The position numbers and the translations under genes are program-made. A DNA stretch of 64,000 nt from Urophycis tenuis (Eukaryota > Chordata > Actinopteri > Gadiformes > Phycidae): NCBI GenBank assembly GCA_036785325.1, contig JAXIVH010000002.1:7332804-7396803 (forward strand). The letters run 5' to 3'. The notes under the pieces are model-generated. The model saw only the letters and a program-made list of their open reading frames with translations. It searched no databases and was not told the origin of the DNA. Position 1 is the first letter of the stretch, and each line of letters starts with the position of its first letter. This document shows positions 22,834 through 44,517 of this stretch, one piece after another.

Positions 22834-23215
22834 TTAAAGTCTCTTCTTGGAGAAATTTTCCACATGCAATACGACACAGTCAAAATTAATTCTGCGTAAA
22901 TAGTTGTTTGAATGATTCACAGTAGTTATATTGATCTTAAGCTTTGATTGGTTGGCCAAACCCGGAAGGGATTGGTGGTGTTATTCGCTCTTGTAACACA
23001 CCCATGGTTATTCATGTCTCCTCCTCACTGTGGTGCTTTTTCGTCACTCTGGAATTCTCCTGCGACTCTGTGCCAACATATTTACATATTCGTGTCCCTT
23101 TTTTGCTTTCTCCGTTCCCTTTGCTTATGAAAACACTTAGCGACTATCAGAAACCGAATTATTGTCTGTTACGTGTCGTGTGTCTTGTGGATAATAAAGG
23201 CACCATCCCCGTGTA
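22736..23215 (+). other. Probable eno2 3' UTR
   Basis: It starts after TAA and has a (CA)n at 22796-22830. AATAAA in gataataaaggc at about 23193-23198 is a well-placed poly(A) signal followed by GT-rich sequence. Confidence 0.65.
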
Positions 23216-23694
23216 TTAACTCTATGTGTGAGTCCATGTGTTTTTGTCTTCTTTTTTTTTTACTAAAGCGACAGTCTTTTCCCGCTTGTTCCCTTGTTGT
23301 CTGTCATCTGGCATTTTGATCGACTTGAAAATCAATTGGAAGAGAATTTTAACGCGCAAAATGATTGATTTTTGCAGATCAATACTACAAGATGTGACAG
23401 ACAAATTGAAGACGGGGGGGGGGGGGCATGACCAATGTTGTTACAATGACACACATTTTAAACGACTCATACTGACAATAGTCAATTATCTTGTGTTCGT
23501 TTATTAAGCGTCAACATCTTGAAACTTTGCCGGAAGAAGCACGCGTCGTTGGGGGGGGTGGGGGAATCAGTGGCCTCCCACCCCCCATAGACCTGCTCAT
23601 CGTCACTACGTTGTCTTGAGGTTCAGCACGTTGCACGTCACAAACGGAGCAGCAGAGGGAGCGCGAGCCGTGCCCGTGTCGGGCGAACGCAGAC

Positions 23695-23706
23695 GCGCAT
23701 GCGCAC
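23695..23706 (+). promoter_or_regulatory. NRF-1-like palindrome upstream of atn1
   Basis: gcgcatgcgcac matches the NRF-1 binding consensus, a common vertebrate promoter element. It lies about 1 kb upstream of the proposed atn1 first exon. Function is inferred. Confidence 0.35.
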
Positions 23707-23796
23707 TTCGACTATATATCTTCAGCGAGGTTGCTATGGTTACTACACAATAGGAGACGGGACAGGGGGCTACGTGAAGGGGAAGGGGAGGGGGGG

Positions 23797-23944
<148 letters not shown>

Positions 23945-24734
23945 AAGAAGGGAGGAGGTTTTGCAGAGCCGCTTGACTGGACACACCGTTCCGAGCTTTC
24001 CTAGACTGAAGTAGCCTATCGCCTTCTCGGGATAAAGAAACCGTGACAGATTGGCGTATGGTGATATTGAATGTGGCTCAATGTTTTTTAATGCGACGGG
24101 GCTTGTATATATATTAAAAAAAAACACAAACGTTGATAACAAAGGATCAATTCAGATCAAAGATTTGTATTCCATGGCTATTCAATTGTTACGTTCAAAT
24201 AGTATTTCGTTCTAGAGCCAATCTTTACCTCGGCTCTTTATCTAGAGGCATAGGTGTGGAGCAGCATAAGACCAGGTTATGCACTATGCAGGTTTCCATG
24301 CAGAAATTATGACAAATGGTATAGATTTGGCCGAGAGAAGAACCTTTTCCCAGCAGTAAAGGTGACGCCGGAGAGGGGGAGAGAGAGGGGGGGAGAGAGA
24401 GAGAAAGGACAAGGCAACAGGGAGGAAAAAAAACTCGGTTCCCTCCCTCTTCAGACTTTTGGCCCTCTCTCTGCGCCTCTTCCTCCTCCTCGCCTCGCTC
24501 CCTCCTTCTCCCCTCGCCTCGCCAAGCTCCCCCATTCCTTATGCAAATCACGCCCTCTTCTCACTCCCTTTCTCGCTCTCTTTCTCTCTGCGCGACGTGC
24601 ATCCCTCGCTCGCCACTCTGGTTAAAAAATTGTGACTTGTACCGAAGGCAAAAAAGTGCAAGTCGCCTCGGAGAAAAGGGAGTGAGGGGAGAAAGAGAAA
24701 AGGGGCGAAGGGGGGGGTGGGGGAGAGGCAAGCG

Positions 24735-24978
24735 TATATACGCATCAATTTGTACAGTCTTCAGTGGCACCCCGTTTTCCTGCAACGACTTGAAAGAGAA
24801 TTCTCCTGCATTAACAATACCGTTACAATATGATCCAGCAGCAGCAGCAGCAGCCCCTGGGTAGAGAAACGTGCGCCTTGGCGAATGTATGTCCGGGTGT
24901 ATAATATAGGAAAACTAAAAAAAAAAAAACAGATAGAGCCGGAGACTAAGAGAGGGACACGCATCGCTGGATTTATAG
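24735..24978 (+). promoter_or_regulatory. Candidate atn1 TATA element and noncoding exon 1
   Basis: TATATA at 24735-24740 precedes a plausible start near 24765. The presumed exon ends GGATTTATAG|GTAAGG at 24978. It carries an out-of-frame CAG run near 24838-24854. The assignment rests on spacing and the strong donor only. Confidence 0.4.
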
Positions 24979-26914
24979 GTAAGGAGAAGGGAAAAAATGG
25001 ATGCTTAGTGTGTATTTGAAGCTATTCTTGCTAGCCACGTTTGTGTGTTCTGCCCTCCCCTTTCTTTGTGCGTGGATGATCTATACTCTTGCGTTATGGC
25101 TAATTTGTGTGTCCCGGTAAATGTAAAGAATGTATGAATGCACTAACGCGCACACACACACACATTCCAACGAGGAAAAAGGACAACCGGTGCAAAATGG
25201 CTTACGCCGTTCTATAGTAAGGTTTTCGGCTTCCTCGTAAAGATGTTGAATATATATATATATATATCTTTACAAAAGATGGCTTTGGCATGGCATGCGT
25301 ACTTCTGATGGTGATCATGTATGTGCTGCTGAACATGTTTCTTCGCGTCGTAGGTAGACTCCGCCGTTGTAGTCAGGCAGCATAGGCTGCTACAGAATAG
25401 CTTCGGCCGGGCTCCTCTGCATGTGTATCAATAACATTCGCAGGGGGGAGAAAGACAAGAGAAAGAAGTCGCTGCCGCGGTGCCCCTTCGTCGGTGATGT
25501 AAGCAGTGCGACTGCATGCTGCTCCTTTGCATCACATGCAGTAGGCTGGTCAATTTGTTTATAATGCATAGAGCCGACGTGTGCGTATGTGTTTGCGTGT
25601 GCGCACGGGCGTGTGTTAGTGTGTGTGTGTTGTGTGTGCGTGTGTGTGTGTGTGTTGTGCGAGTGTGTTGGAGAGACAGACACAAAGCAAGGCATACATG
25701 CTATGCTTGTTGTGGCCTTTACGTGTTAATTACGTGATATATTTGCGTTATATTTGTTGATTAGATATTGACAAGAAACAGCTAATAAACACAGGTAGGC
25801 CTATAGGCTGCCACCTGTAACTAAGATACCATGAGGTAGTCTACTTTAGTCTATTGTGCGTCACGTATTTTCCTATAAAACATTATTGAATTAATGTAAT
25901 TACCGGCATAAAGCTAATTACCTGCATGTGGATATTAAGGTAGATCCACCTCGCCTATTTTCCCCAGGGATCAAATAAGATTTCTGAATAATATATACAT
26001 TTGGAATCTACTCTCCAAAAGTGTTCCTATACTGAAGCCTATATAAATGTAAATAAGTGTCATTGTTTTAATGGATAAGTGTGTCTTTAATAAAGTCATG
26101 GTGGCATGGTGTGTGAACAGGAGATAGGCTCCACTATTATGATTGATAGAAATGGCTGCTGCTGCAGCATCCACTAATAATTCATGCATGACCATGTGTA
26201 GTGGAGTTGTCAAAGGATTTACTGGAGTCTACCTGCGATGAATCAAACACATGCACAAACCACAAATACAATGCAATCTGTGTATATCTATTTATTGCCC
26301 GCCTACTGAAGCATTACTACATTTACCTTGTTGACTGCTTGGCCCCATGCAATTTTTTTATTCCACTCTAAGTGCACTATTTTTATCCTCATTCAATATA
26401 TATGATTGTCATACTAGATATTTTTTCTGTCCGTGATGGTACGTGGCTGTGTGGATTCAATGTCCCCCTTGCATATGTAGTGAGCACATGTAACCTCTGC
26501 TTGCTCAACAACATGGCTGAGGTACAAACATGGCTGAGGTGCAAACATGGCTGAGGAACAAACATGGCCGAGGCGCAAATGGTTAAAAAGATGTGGTTGG
26601 ATGCTATCGGCCCGGGCACAGCCGATATCAAGGGCACCTCCTGGTAGATTGAAGGATAACGTTTTGCTCTGCGTTGTGACCGGCTGGCTGCAAACGGGTG
26701 CTTCTTGGGTTGGGCTAACCCCGAATGTGTGTTGGGACTTGGGTTGTGGTGAAGGTGGAAGGGGGCGTGGCTACTGTGGTGGTCCCGAGGTGGTTCCTAA
26801 TGTCTTCTACAGCAGCCTCCTCCCCCCCCCACCCCCACCCCCACGGCCTCCAGACCTTCTCAAACAACACCTTATCCCTTCTGGGGGTTTCTGTGCTGTG
26901 TACTCTTGTGTGTT

Positions 26915-26948
<34 letters not shown>

Positions 26949-27341
26949 CATTTATTGTAAGGGCTACAGCCCACTGCTACATAGAGGGCTGTGTGGGTCA
27001 CAGTCAGTGTAGTATGGTGGTTAGCCACCTATTGTGGGATAGACAGCAATCGTGGCCACAAAGGAGAGACTCGCTTTTTCGACCGGCTCCTGTTGAGCCC
27101 CGTCCATGCTGCTGAGCCAGAGAAATTTGGATTCTACTGTTGAGGTTTTGTTTTTTTAATGTGTAAACCAATGCAGTCATGGTTGTAAACTCAGGTGGTT
27201 CATATTTCCCATCGTGCAACAAAAAAAACCCCCCACCATTGTATTCAATTTGCTTGCGGAGCTGCACTTCTGGTGGAGCAATATTCGTGGGCATTCCTTG
27301 TTTGTTGATTGGTACTTTGTCTTCTTTTTTTTTTTTTACAG
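24979..27341 (+). other. Probable atn1 5' intron
   Basis: No exon is supported. It holds a short (AT)n near 25250, interrupted (TG)n at 25579-25670, (TG)n at 26908-26948, and a four-copy repeat of about 17 bp containing acatggctgagg at 26510-26577. Confidence 0.4.
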
Positions 27342-27490
27342 GTACTCTGTGTTGTAATACACAGTCCTACACACTTAGAGACCCCTCCTCACCACCACCA
27401 CCACCACCACCACCACCACCAGCAGCAGCAGCCCCGGTTAACTCCCAGCCATGGCACGTGTTGTAAAATGGACCTTATAGAGGAGGAACG
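27342..27490 (+). promoter_or_regulatory. atn1 5' leader with two uORFs
   Basis: It follows a long T-tract and acag acceptor ending at 27341. uORF1 is 27451-27480 (9 codons plus stop) in a strong ccATGG context. uORF2 is 27468-27494 (8 codons plus TGA) and its stop overlaps the main ATG at 27491 as ATGA. A (CAC)n(CAG)n run spans 27390-27430. Confidence 0.6.
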
Positions 27491-36785
<9,295 letters not shown>

Positions 36786-37560
36786 GGGGCGGGCACCAGA
36801 GAGAGAAAGGAAAGAACAAACCTACAGTATGGTCTGGGAAAAAAAGACACCGAAGTACAAGTACAAGGGCACTGAGAAACAAAGGGGGGAACGACAAAGC
36901 CACCCCTGGACTTTTGCAGAACAAGGATTTATTGAAGAAAGGTGAATTATTGTAATGGAGTAAAAAGAGCGCGAGAGAGAGAGACAGAGGAAGACAGAGA
37001 GGGAGAGAGAAGGGAAAATGTTGCACACACTTCCTGTTTTAACTGTCAAATGTCCAAGAGCCACACGAAAGCACTTCCCTGTGTATGTCCTTCTCGACTC
37101 TTGTTTTTACATTGTGCTCTGTACAGTATATTAGGTGGGGCAGCAATAGTGACGTACAGTAAGTGTAAATTACCTTATGCCAGAAGGAATGTGTACATGA
37201 GTCTCTTTTTCTGTCATTGCATGTAGCTAGGCACTTATTCTAAACTGGTGGAACTTTTGGCTCTATTTTTAGTAATCATCCCCTCTTTTGTATCCGAGGG
37301 GCGTTCTATATGCATGAGACCAGCGATTTTAGTGTTCAATTATGTTTATTATGATCAATTGTATTGTTATTATGATTATTGATGTCCGTTTGTTGATAAT
37401 TATATAATTAAATGAACATATTATTTGTATTATTTTTTTACATTTTCATGGTATGGCTGTCATTTTTTTGAGTTACTTTTTTTTATTTCCAACTTAAACT
37501 TGTGAAACAAGATGCAAACAAAGACAAAAAAATGTGAAAATAAATTATAATCTTTTTGCT
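36786..37560 (+). other. Probable atn1 3' UTR
   Basis: It runs from TGA to an AATAAA in gaaaataaattataa near 37537-37542. The lower part is AT-rich with poly-T stretches typical of a 3' UTR. Confidence 0.55.
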
Positions 37561-38053
37561 AAACACTTTGCTCCCTTCTTATTCCCCCCCCCCCCCCCCC
37601 CCCTCGTCCACATACATCCAGACTCTCTTTCTCTTTGTTTTATAGAAGTCACTCATGCACAAAGCATATCAAATTCCTGCCTCTTGTCCCCCTCCCCCCG
37701 TTCTTCCAAACTCCCTCTCACTCCCCCCCACTCACTCTCTCTCTCTCTCTCTCCCTCCATCGGTCTCTCCCTCCCTCTCTTGGTGAGTGTGGCTAATGGG
37801 AGACACATGGGATGAGGAGAGTGTGCAAGCCAGGGAGCCGAGGCGCTCCAACGCACACCAGCCGTCCCAAAGAGCCAGCATTCCATACCATACTGTAAAA
37901 GTAGGGGGGGGGGGGTGGAGACAAGAGGGAAAAGAGAAATGAAAGGATAGAAAGAGAAGGAGTTGAAAGAGTGTGATTTACACATGCTGTTGAGGGCTCA
38001 GGGCTGTGTGCGCGCGTGTGCGCGTGCGTGTGTGTGTGTCTTTGTGCTCGCGC

Positions 38054-38105
<52 letters not shown>

Positions 38106-39240
38106 CTGTGGCCCGTGCATTCCACCCTCTGCCTAGATACAGGCCTGGAGTGGAGCTTAACCATGGACTTATAAGGGCCATGCCACAGTCTGGCTAAAAG
38201 CGCTCTCATTACCCGTCATTATCATATCTCCTCAGGTTCTGTGCCCTCGTCTGTCAGCCACGGAGCCTTCAGAACATTAGCCAATTAGCTAACTGTCATT
38301 AGGGCAATTTAAATGCTAATTAGCCGTGTTGTTAATTTGTTTAATTGGTTTGCGGTTTATTATGCAAGCAAGACTCGTGCGTGTCGGGGACTAGCAACGC
38401 CCTAACTTTTTATTTACGTACAGTATACAGTAATATATGGGACATGTTCCTGTGTTTCAGTCAGGACGTAGGGTTTTTTTTTTACGCTGTTGAATGTCAC
38501 CTTGAATAAGTGTGTCAACATAATGTAAAGTAGCGAGATAAATCTAATTTTACCCTCTGGTGACAGTACATCTGGGAGATATTCTTAGCAGTCCATCAGT
38601 CATTTACAGGGTGAGCGGGGACAGTGCCAGAGTTATGGATGATAAATGGGGGGTATACCTCGTTTTTAGCTCTACCCCCTGTTTTACATCACTGCCCGGT
38701 GACATTTCCCACAAAGTTTCATGTATTATCTTCATTTTGAAATGCGGCTAGGTGGTTAATATGTCTATGATGATGTTGTTGTGATGTTGTGGGGATTTGT
38801 GAGGGCTTCGCGTTATCTTTTTTGCAGTACAGGAAGCAAAGCCGACAACCAACCAACAACAACCGCCCATGTGTTCTTTCTATCGGCCTATGCAGGGGGT
38901 GGCACATGCAGCCCACTAAATAATGGATGCCCAGATGTGGTATCCATTTACAACACATATGGATAAAACTGATTTATTATTCATTATTGGATGTCCTGCA
39001 ATTAACCAATCATTAAGCAGGTTTGGTCTATAATTGCTATGTATTTAGGGGGTAAACATGCGAGATAGAAAGCTGCTCAATACGAAAATGTGAATGAACT
39101 GCTGCTTTTATATGGTGACTGCCCTCTGCTGGAGTAAAATAGCGTCCAATCCCCATTCTATGCATTTCAAAGATACCACATCCAACGCCTCATTTGATGC
39201 ATTCAATGTAAACACTGAAGAAATCCCAAACACGTGTCTT
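37561..39240. other. atn1-zinc finger spacer
   Basis: It has a C-run at 37586-37603, CT-rich sequence to 37770, (TG)n at 38017-38101, and an AT-rich TAAT-motif cluster at 38275-38365. No coding exon or known RNA hairpin was recognised. I looked for miR-200c/141-like sequence because that cluster lies near ATN1 in mammals, and did not find it. Confidence 0.4.
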
Positions 39241-39575
39241 ACATTTCAGTAACACTTTTAATGTGTAGAATATCTGCAATAGATGACCTAAAGAAAGAAA
39301 TAAAATGGATATCAATTATCATGATTTGCAGTTGTGCAGAGTCTTTGAGTATACCTTTTTCTTTTCTTTTTTTTTCTTTTTTACAGTATCACACTTTGGA
39401 AATGTTGAGGCATGCACATCCACGACAAACGGGGGACATGTGAACTAATGCAACACAGCGAGTTCAATTGCACGTTTCACGTCTTAATAATTAATCTTTA
39501 CACCATACACAGGAACACTAGCCTACTCCAACGGTGGACATTAAACAGCATACTCCCTCTCAACAGTAGGCTCAT

Positions 39576-40579
39576 TCATACGGGCATATTTTCTCTCTTG
39601 TGTATACACCGCATGTGCCTGCCAAGGGACTCCATCCATTTGAAAGACTTTCCACAGTAATTACATATAAAGTGTTTCCCTTCGGTGTGTATGGTCTGGT
39701 GTCTGTTCAGCGCGCTTGTGGTTATAAACGTTTTTCGACATATATCACATCTGTACGGCCTCTCCCCGGTGTGTGTCCTGATGTGTGCCGCGAGGTGGGA
39801 GCAGTTGCTGAAACGCTTCTCGCAGACGGAGCAACAGTAGGGCCTGTCTTTGTTTTCCTCGCCGTTGTTTTGGTAGGGGTGAAACGGCAACACGGCGTCT
39901 TGCAGATTGTTTTTCAGACTGGACGGGGACGAGATAAAATCTTTGATATCCGAGTCCAGCCCGTCCAGCTGCTCCTCGTCGTGGCTCATCCAGAATTCTC
40001 GGTGCGCCTTCTGCTGTTCCTTTTTGACCTCCGAGGGCTCTGGTTGCTCCTGCTCCATACTGCTGCCCTCCTCCGTCTCGCAGTGCGGCGTCTCGGAGGC
40101 CTCCACTGCGGGGACGGGAGGGATTGATTGATGGTGCGGCTGCTGATGGGTGTGCAGTGGCTGTGTGACGGAGCACCTCTCCGTCCGAGGGACTGGAGAG
40201 AGAGATAGAGAGACACAGAGAGAGAGAGAGACAGAGAGAGACAAAGGAACGGGGGTTGCTTGCATAGAATTCATGCATAGGCTGCATATTACACACATAC
40301 AGACACACGCACGCAAGAGTGTAAACAAGTATACAAAAGAATAATAGTAAAATAAAAAACACATGCATATTATGTTTGCAGAAACACAACAGCGCACTGG
40401 ATCGATTCAAACCAACCTGACTTCAGGATTTTGATCTGCATCCGCAGCCGACTGATCTCTAGGTCTTTGGTACGGCAAAGCTCTTCCTTGTAATCAGATA
40501 TCGTTTTTTCAACAGCCCCAAATATTTCCTCAGCTGCCGCTGTCAGTCTTGCATTGAGAAATACCCGAAGCGACTGCAT
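39576..40579 (-). CDS. Three-finger C2H2 zinc finger protein of teleost type, 259 aa, 2 exons
   Basis: Putative nuclear DNA-binding regulator; no ortholog recognised. Exon 1 (40417-40579) encodes MQSLRVFLNARLTAAAEEIFGAVEK..., a helical segment resembling the leader of many fish zinc finger proteins, and ends AAG TCA G|GTTGGT. Exon 2 (39576-40192) begins VPRTERCSVTQ, has an acidic Glu/Ser/Asp-rich middle, then three C2H2 fingers (YCCSVCEKRF, YRCDICRKTF, FICNYCGKSF) with TGERPY linkage between the first two and a C-terminal RENMPV-stop. Phases match (163+617 nt). An in-frame ATG 27 codons upstream (40660) exists, but the 40579 start fits the family leader better. Human has no zinc finger gene between ATN1 and TPI1, so this looks lineage-specific. 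Confidence 0.85.
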
Positions 40580-41604
40580 AATGGTATTTTTCTTTTGCAG
40601 AAGACGAATTGCTTTCGGCGGTGCTCCGCGACGTATTCTTGCTACTCCTATGAGCGTCACGCTTCACTTGTAAACACGGACGTGAAGAATGCCACGCCAA
40701 GCGACCACAGCGTGATGTGTTGCACTATCGCCGCCTACTGGAATGGGGGTGGAGATGACAAGCGATTGGTGAAAATAAGAAGTAAAAACACGTTTATTGT
40801 TGTATTTAATGTTGTTATCATGAAATCTTCGACATATTTTAACAATTGCCTTCCGCAGATGTTGCAGTCATAGATAAATGTGGAATCCAAGTGGCAAGCA
40901 AGGCTTCCCGCATACAGGCAAAAACTAAAGCTCTGCAAACCTGTTGTGACGTTGGACGTCAAAGCAGTGGACTAGTGAAGCTGTGGGGAACCTGCAGGCG
41001 TGTTTGGACTGTACAGACTGGGATGCTTCAGTACCCACAGGCCTTTTCCCGCAAGTCATTCCCGTGACTCATACTTTTTGAGCACGTATACTACATGCAA
41101 GTTATCTATTTGTGAATTTGTTTTTCTCTATGCATGAATACCTGGGTGCAGCCAAAGTGGTGGGCCTCTCGTTTGACCAATAGTCCCCAATTCCATTGTG
41201 AATGTGACGCGGGCCTGGACCTTGTGCCCCACTCTGTTGGTCTGGTAGAATCTATCCTTATCTCAAGTCGCATTTCAGTATCTCTCCAGGGTCAAGCCAC
41301 TACATGTACCCTCAGAGTTGTTTACCTCACCCTATGAAAGGTGCCTGCCAACAATACTTGGGCCGCACTTCTGAGAAAGCTGTGTGTTTTGCCTGTTCAC
41401 TTGTTAACAACTGAATATTAAAAATGTATCTGATGGTTTAATCTTGTTTAAATCTGGTCTAAACACCTCGTGGTATAGTTTCATTCACTGTCGTCTCCCG
41501 TGCCGGTGCCCTCTCTGCTGGGTGTCATTTTCTTTACCACAACAGGGGACAGGGGGCAGGGACAGGTTTAAGAAGTCGAAGTAGGCTACAGTTTTAGCAC
41601 GACG

Positions 41605-42615
41605 GTGAGAGAAGCTGAACAACAGTATTCTGAGAAACTCCAACACCAGTTCTCAGCTAACGACTCTGGTTCTGTCTGGAAGGGGCTCAGAGAGATTACA
41701 ATTTACAAACCTACACCCCCCCCCCTCCCCCCCCCCCCACACACACACACACACTCTGCCAACGACCGGCGGCTTGTAAATGAACTGAATGATTTCCATT
41801 GTCGCTTTGAGAGGCAAAGGGACAAGTCCATTCCCTGTGACACCCTCTCCCATCTCTGCCTCACCTCCAGGAGAGGGACGTCCATAACCTCTTTAAGAGA
41901 CAGAACCCCCGCAAAGCAGCTGGACCAGACTCTGTCTCTCCATCCACCCTGAAGCACTGCGCTGACCAGCTGTCTCTAGTGTTCACGGACATCTTCAACA
42001 CCTCACTGGAGACATGTTCTGTGCCAGGCTGCTTCAAAGTCTCCACCATCATCCCCATCACCAAAAAGCCAAGGACCACAGGACTGAATGACTGCAGACC
42101 TGTTGTCCTGACCTCTGTGGTCATGAAGTAATTTGAATGCCTTGTGCTGCCCCACCTCAAATCCATAACCAACCCACTCCTGGACTCCCATGCAGTCTGC
42201 CTACAGAGCCAACAGGTCTGTAGACGATGCAGTAAACATGGCCCTGCACTACACCCTCCAGCATCTGGACTCCCCAGGAACATAGGCCAGGATCCTGATT
42301 GTGGACCTCAGCTCTGCCTTCAACACGATCTCCCCGGCTCTGCTTCAGGACATGCTCTCCCAGCTCCACGTGCCCGAGGTACCTGCAGGTGGATCACAGA
42401 CTTCCTGTCTGACAGGAAGCAGCGCGTGAAGCAGGGGAAACATGTCTCTGAATCCCAGACCATCAGTATTGGATCCCCTCCCCAAGGCTGTGTTCTTTCT
42501 CCCCTGCTCTGCTCCCTTGTACACCAACGGTTGCACCTCCAGTTAAGAGTCCATCACGCTGCTGAAGTTCGCAGATGACACCGCCAATAAAACTGTTGAT
42601 TCTGACACAGCTGGG
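41605..42615 (+). pseudogene. Decayed non-LTR retrotransposon ORF2 fragment (L2/Rex1-like reverse transcriptase)
   Basis: Pieces in different frames follow the order of a LINE ORF2: EKLQHQFSANDSGSVWKGL, NELNDFHCRFERQ, NPRKAAGPDSVSPSTLKHC, then KKPRTTGLNDCRPVVLTS, VDLSSAFNTISPALLQ, FLSDRKQRVKQGK with GSPPQGCVLSPLL, and finally KFADDT near 42565. A stop replaces a residue after VVMK (42129), and several frame changes plus a C-run with CA repeat at 41708-41753 interrupt it. No endonuclease domain or intact ORF remains, so it is inactive. Clade assignment is from motif style only. Confidence 0.85.
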
Positions 42616-43340
42616 TATGATGATGTTTGACACAGGATTACAAAAGACATAACATCATGCTGCAAGGAAAAGACTTGCAGCGTCTTGTGGTGAAATTCAA
42701 GACATTTGCAAAACAAAACAAAAATTCTCTCTGGCAGCGTTGACTCATTTAAATGTTCTATTCTGTCAATTCATATTTGTGAAGTTATTGCCCACATAGA
42801 GGCACACGGGACCTAGTCAAGTAGTACACAGGTGGATGATTTCATATTACAACATGACATGTGACAATACACAACTGAAATGCCTGGTCTCTTTTATACA
42901 TGTGTTATTGGGTTACAGGGCTAGTCCCTTCTCCTGTGACATGGGGTCCCTGCCAGGCGTGGTGTCATGGGATCTGTCTGTTGGCCTGCTGGTGGTGTTC
43001 ATGCCCTGGAGAAATATATAGAAGGCCTACCAACAGTTGCACTGCATGGCATTGTCTTCACAGGCGCCTCATGTGTAATGGCTCATCCACTCTTCCACCA
43101 TTTACCCTCAATGCATTGACACTGCTAGCGAGACACATAATACGTAAAGCCCCATTGGCCATGAAATAAAAATAAGAAACAAAATGAAAAAAACATAATA
43201 TGTGATCATTATCATCTGTCCTGGACAATTACACAATGCATATTACACAGTGTAATATGCATGCATTATCATTTATTATAGTGTATATAAAATTCTATCA
43301 TTGACAAGTAAGTGTAGCAAGAACAACAAAACGGGACACA
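42616..43340. other. Unassigned spacer before tpi1
   Basis: AT-rich DNA in which I see no exon, RNA gene or clear repeat family. Part may be a further 3' remnant of the retroelement. Confidence 0.3.
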
Positions 43341-43344
43341 GGAC

Positions 43345-43997
43345 ACCAGTCTCTGAACTGTTTATTACAATGTTCTCAGTCTTCCCCTTCTACGCGGATG
43401 GCCGTTATACAATATGACCGGCATGTGATGGGAACCTCCCTATTGGCCACGCCTCCCATACGGGAGGGGTGGGGGGGGGATGATAAATGCATACAAGAAG
43501 GAAAAAAAAAAAAAAACACACAGAACATCACAATCACAGAGAGACTCTTATATTAATAGAGACAAGTGCATCTGACTGACAGCTCTGATGTGGGACACAA
43601 ATCCGTAAACTTTTCAAGTAGCGGCATTTAATAATTATTTGAGCCCACCTTAAAAGGTCTAATACTTGGTGCAGACCTATCGCCTGAGTGTGGTATTCAT
43701 CGTGCACACGCGTGCACTATCCCATAGACCAAACTATTCGTTTTTTTATCCAGTGCATTACAGTGCATGTGTCAACATGTCCCTTTTCGTCACAATAAAA
43801 ATACCAAAAATTGAAGTGGAACAGAGGGAATGACATCATCACCATCACAAAGACCTAGTATAAAGGGCGAGGAGGAGGTGGTTTGAAGTGCCCAGGTTAA
43901 GTGAAAGAGGGCCAGAAACGTGGTTCTTGTTATTAATGGAATTGGCCTCTCGGTCTTGGAGACTTGGTCACACCGCCGAAGCCGTGTCCCCGGGAGT
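43345..43997 (-). other. Probable tpi1 3' UTR
   Basis: TTTATT in ctgtttattacaatg near 43352 is AATAAA on the minus strand, about 640 bp beyond the stop codon. An A-run lies at 43502-43515. Confidence 0.5.
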
Positions 43998-44484
43998 CTA
44001 GACCTTGGCGTTGATGATGTCAACAAACTCGGCCTTGAGGGAAGCCCCGCCCACCAGGAAGCCATCGACGTCCTTCTGGGAGGCCAGCTCCTTGCAGGTG
44101 CCACCGGTCACGGAGCCTGAGGTGGCAGAAATTAAGGAAAGACTCATCATGGAGCCGGAAGAAACAGCGAGGCAACTGGAAATAGAGCAACCGAGAGCAA
44201 TCGTTTCTTTGTACTGGCTGCACAAAGCGATAAAGTCTCCAGTCAAAGAAACTGTAATAGGAAATTATAATATTATAAATAACCACTAATGCAAAATACC
44301 GGGGGGGGGGGGGGGGGGGGGATTAAGTATCTTAATTGAATGGGTGAGCTACTCACCTCCATAGATGATCCTGACAGAGCTGGCTACGGCTTCAGACACA
44401 TTGGTCTTTAGCCACTCCCTCAGTTTGTCATGGACCTCCTGGGCCTGAGGGGGCGGGCGAGACACAGAGACAATGTGAGTGAGA

Positions 44485-44517
<33 letters not shown>

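Noticed and set aside
37561..39240. miR-200c/miR-141 cluster, which lies near ATN1 in mammals
   Set aside because: Neither mature sequence nor its complement could be found by eye.
41605..42615. Active retrotransposon or retroviral polymerase
   Set aside because: Stops, frame changes and no endonuclease or LTRs; it is an old non-LTR fragment.
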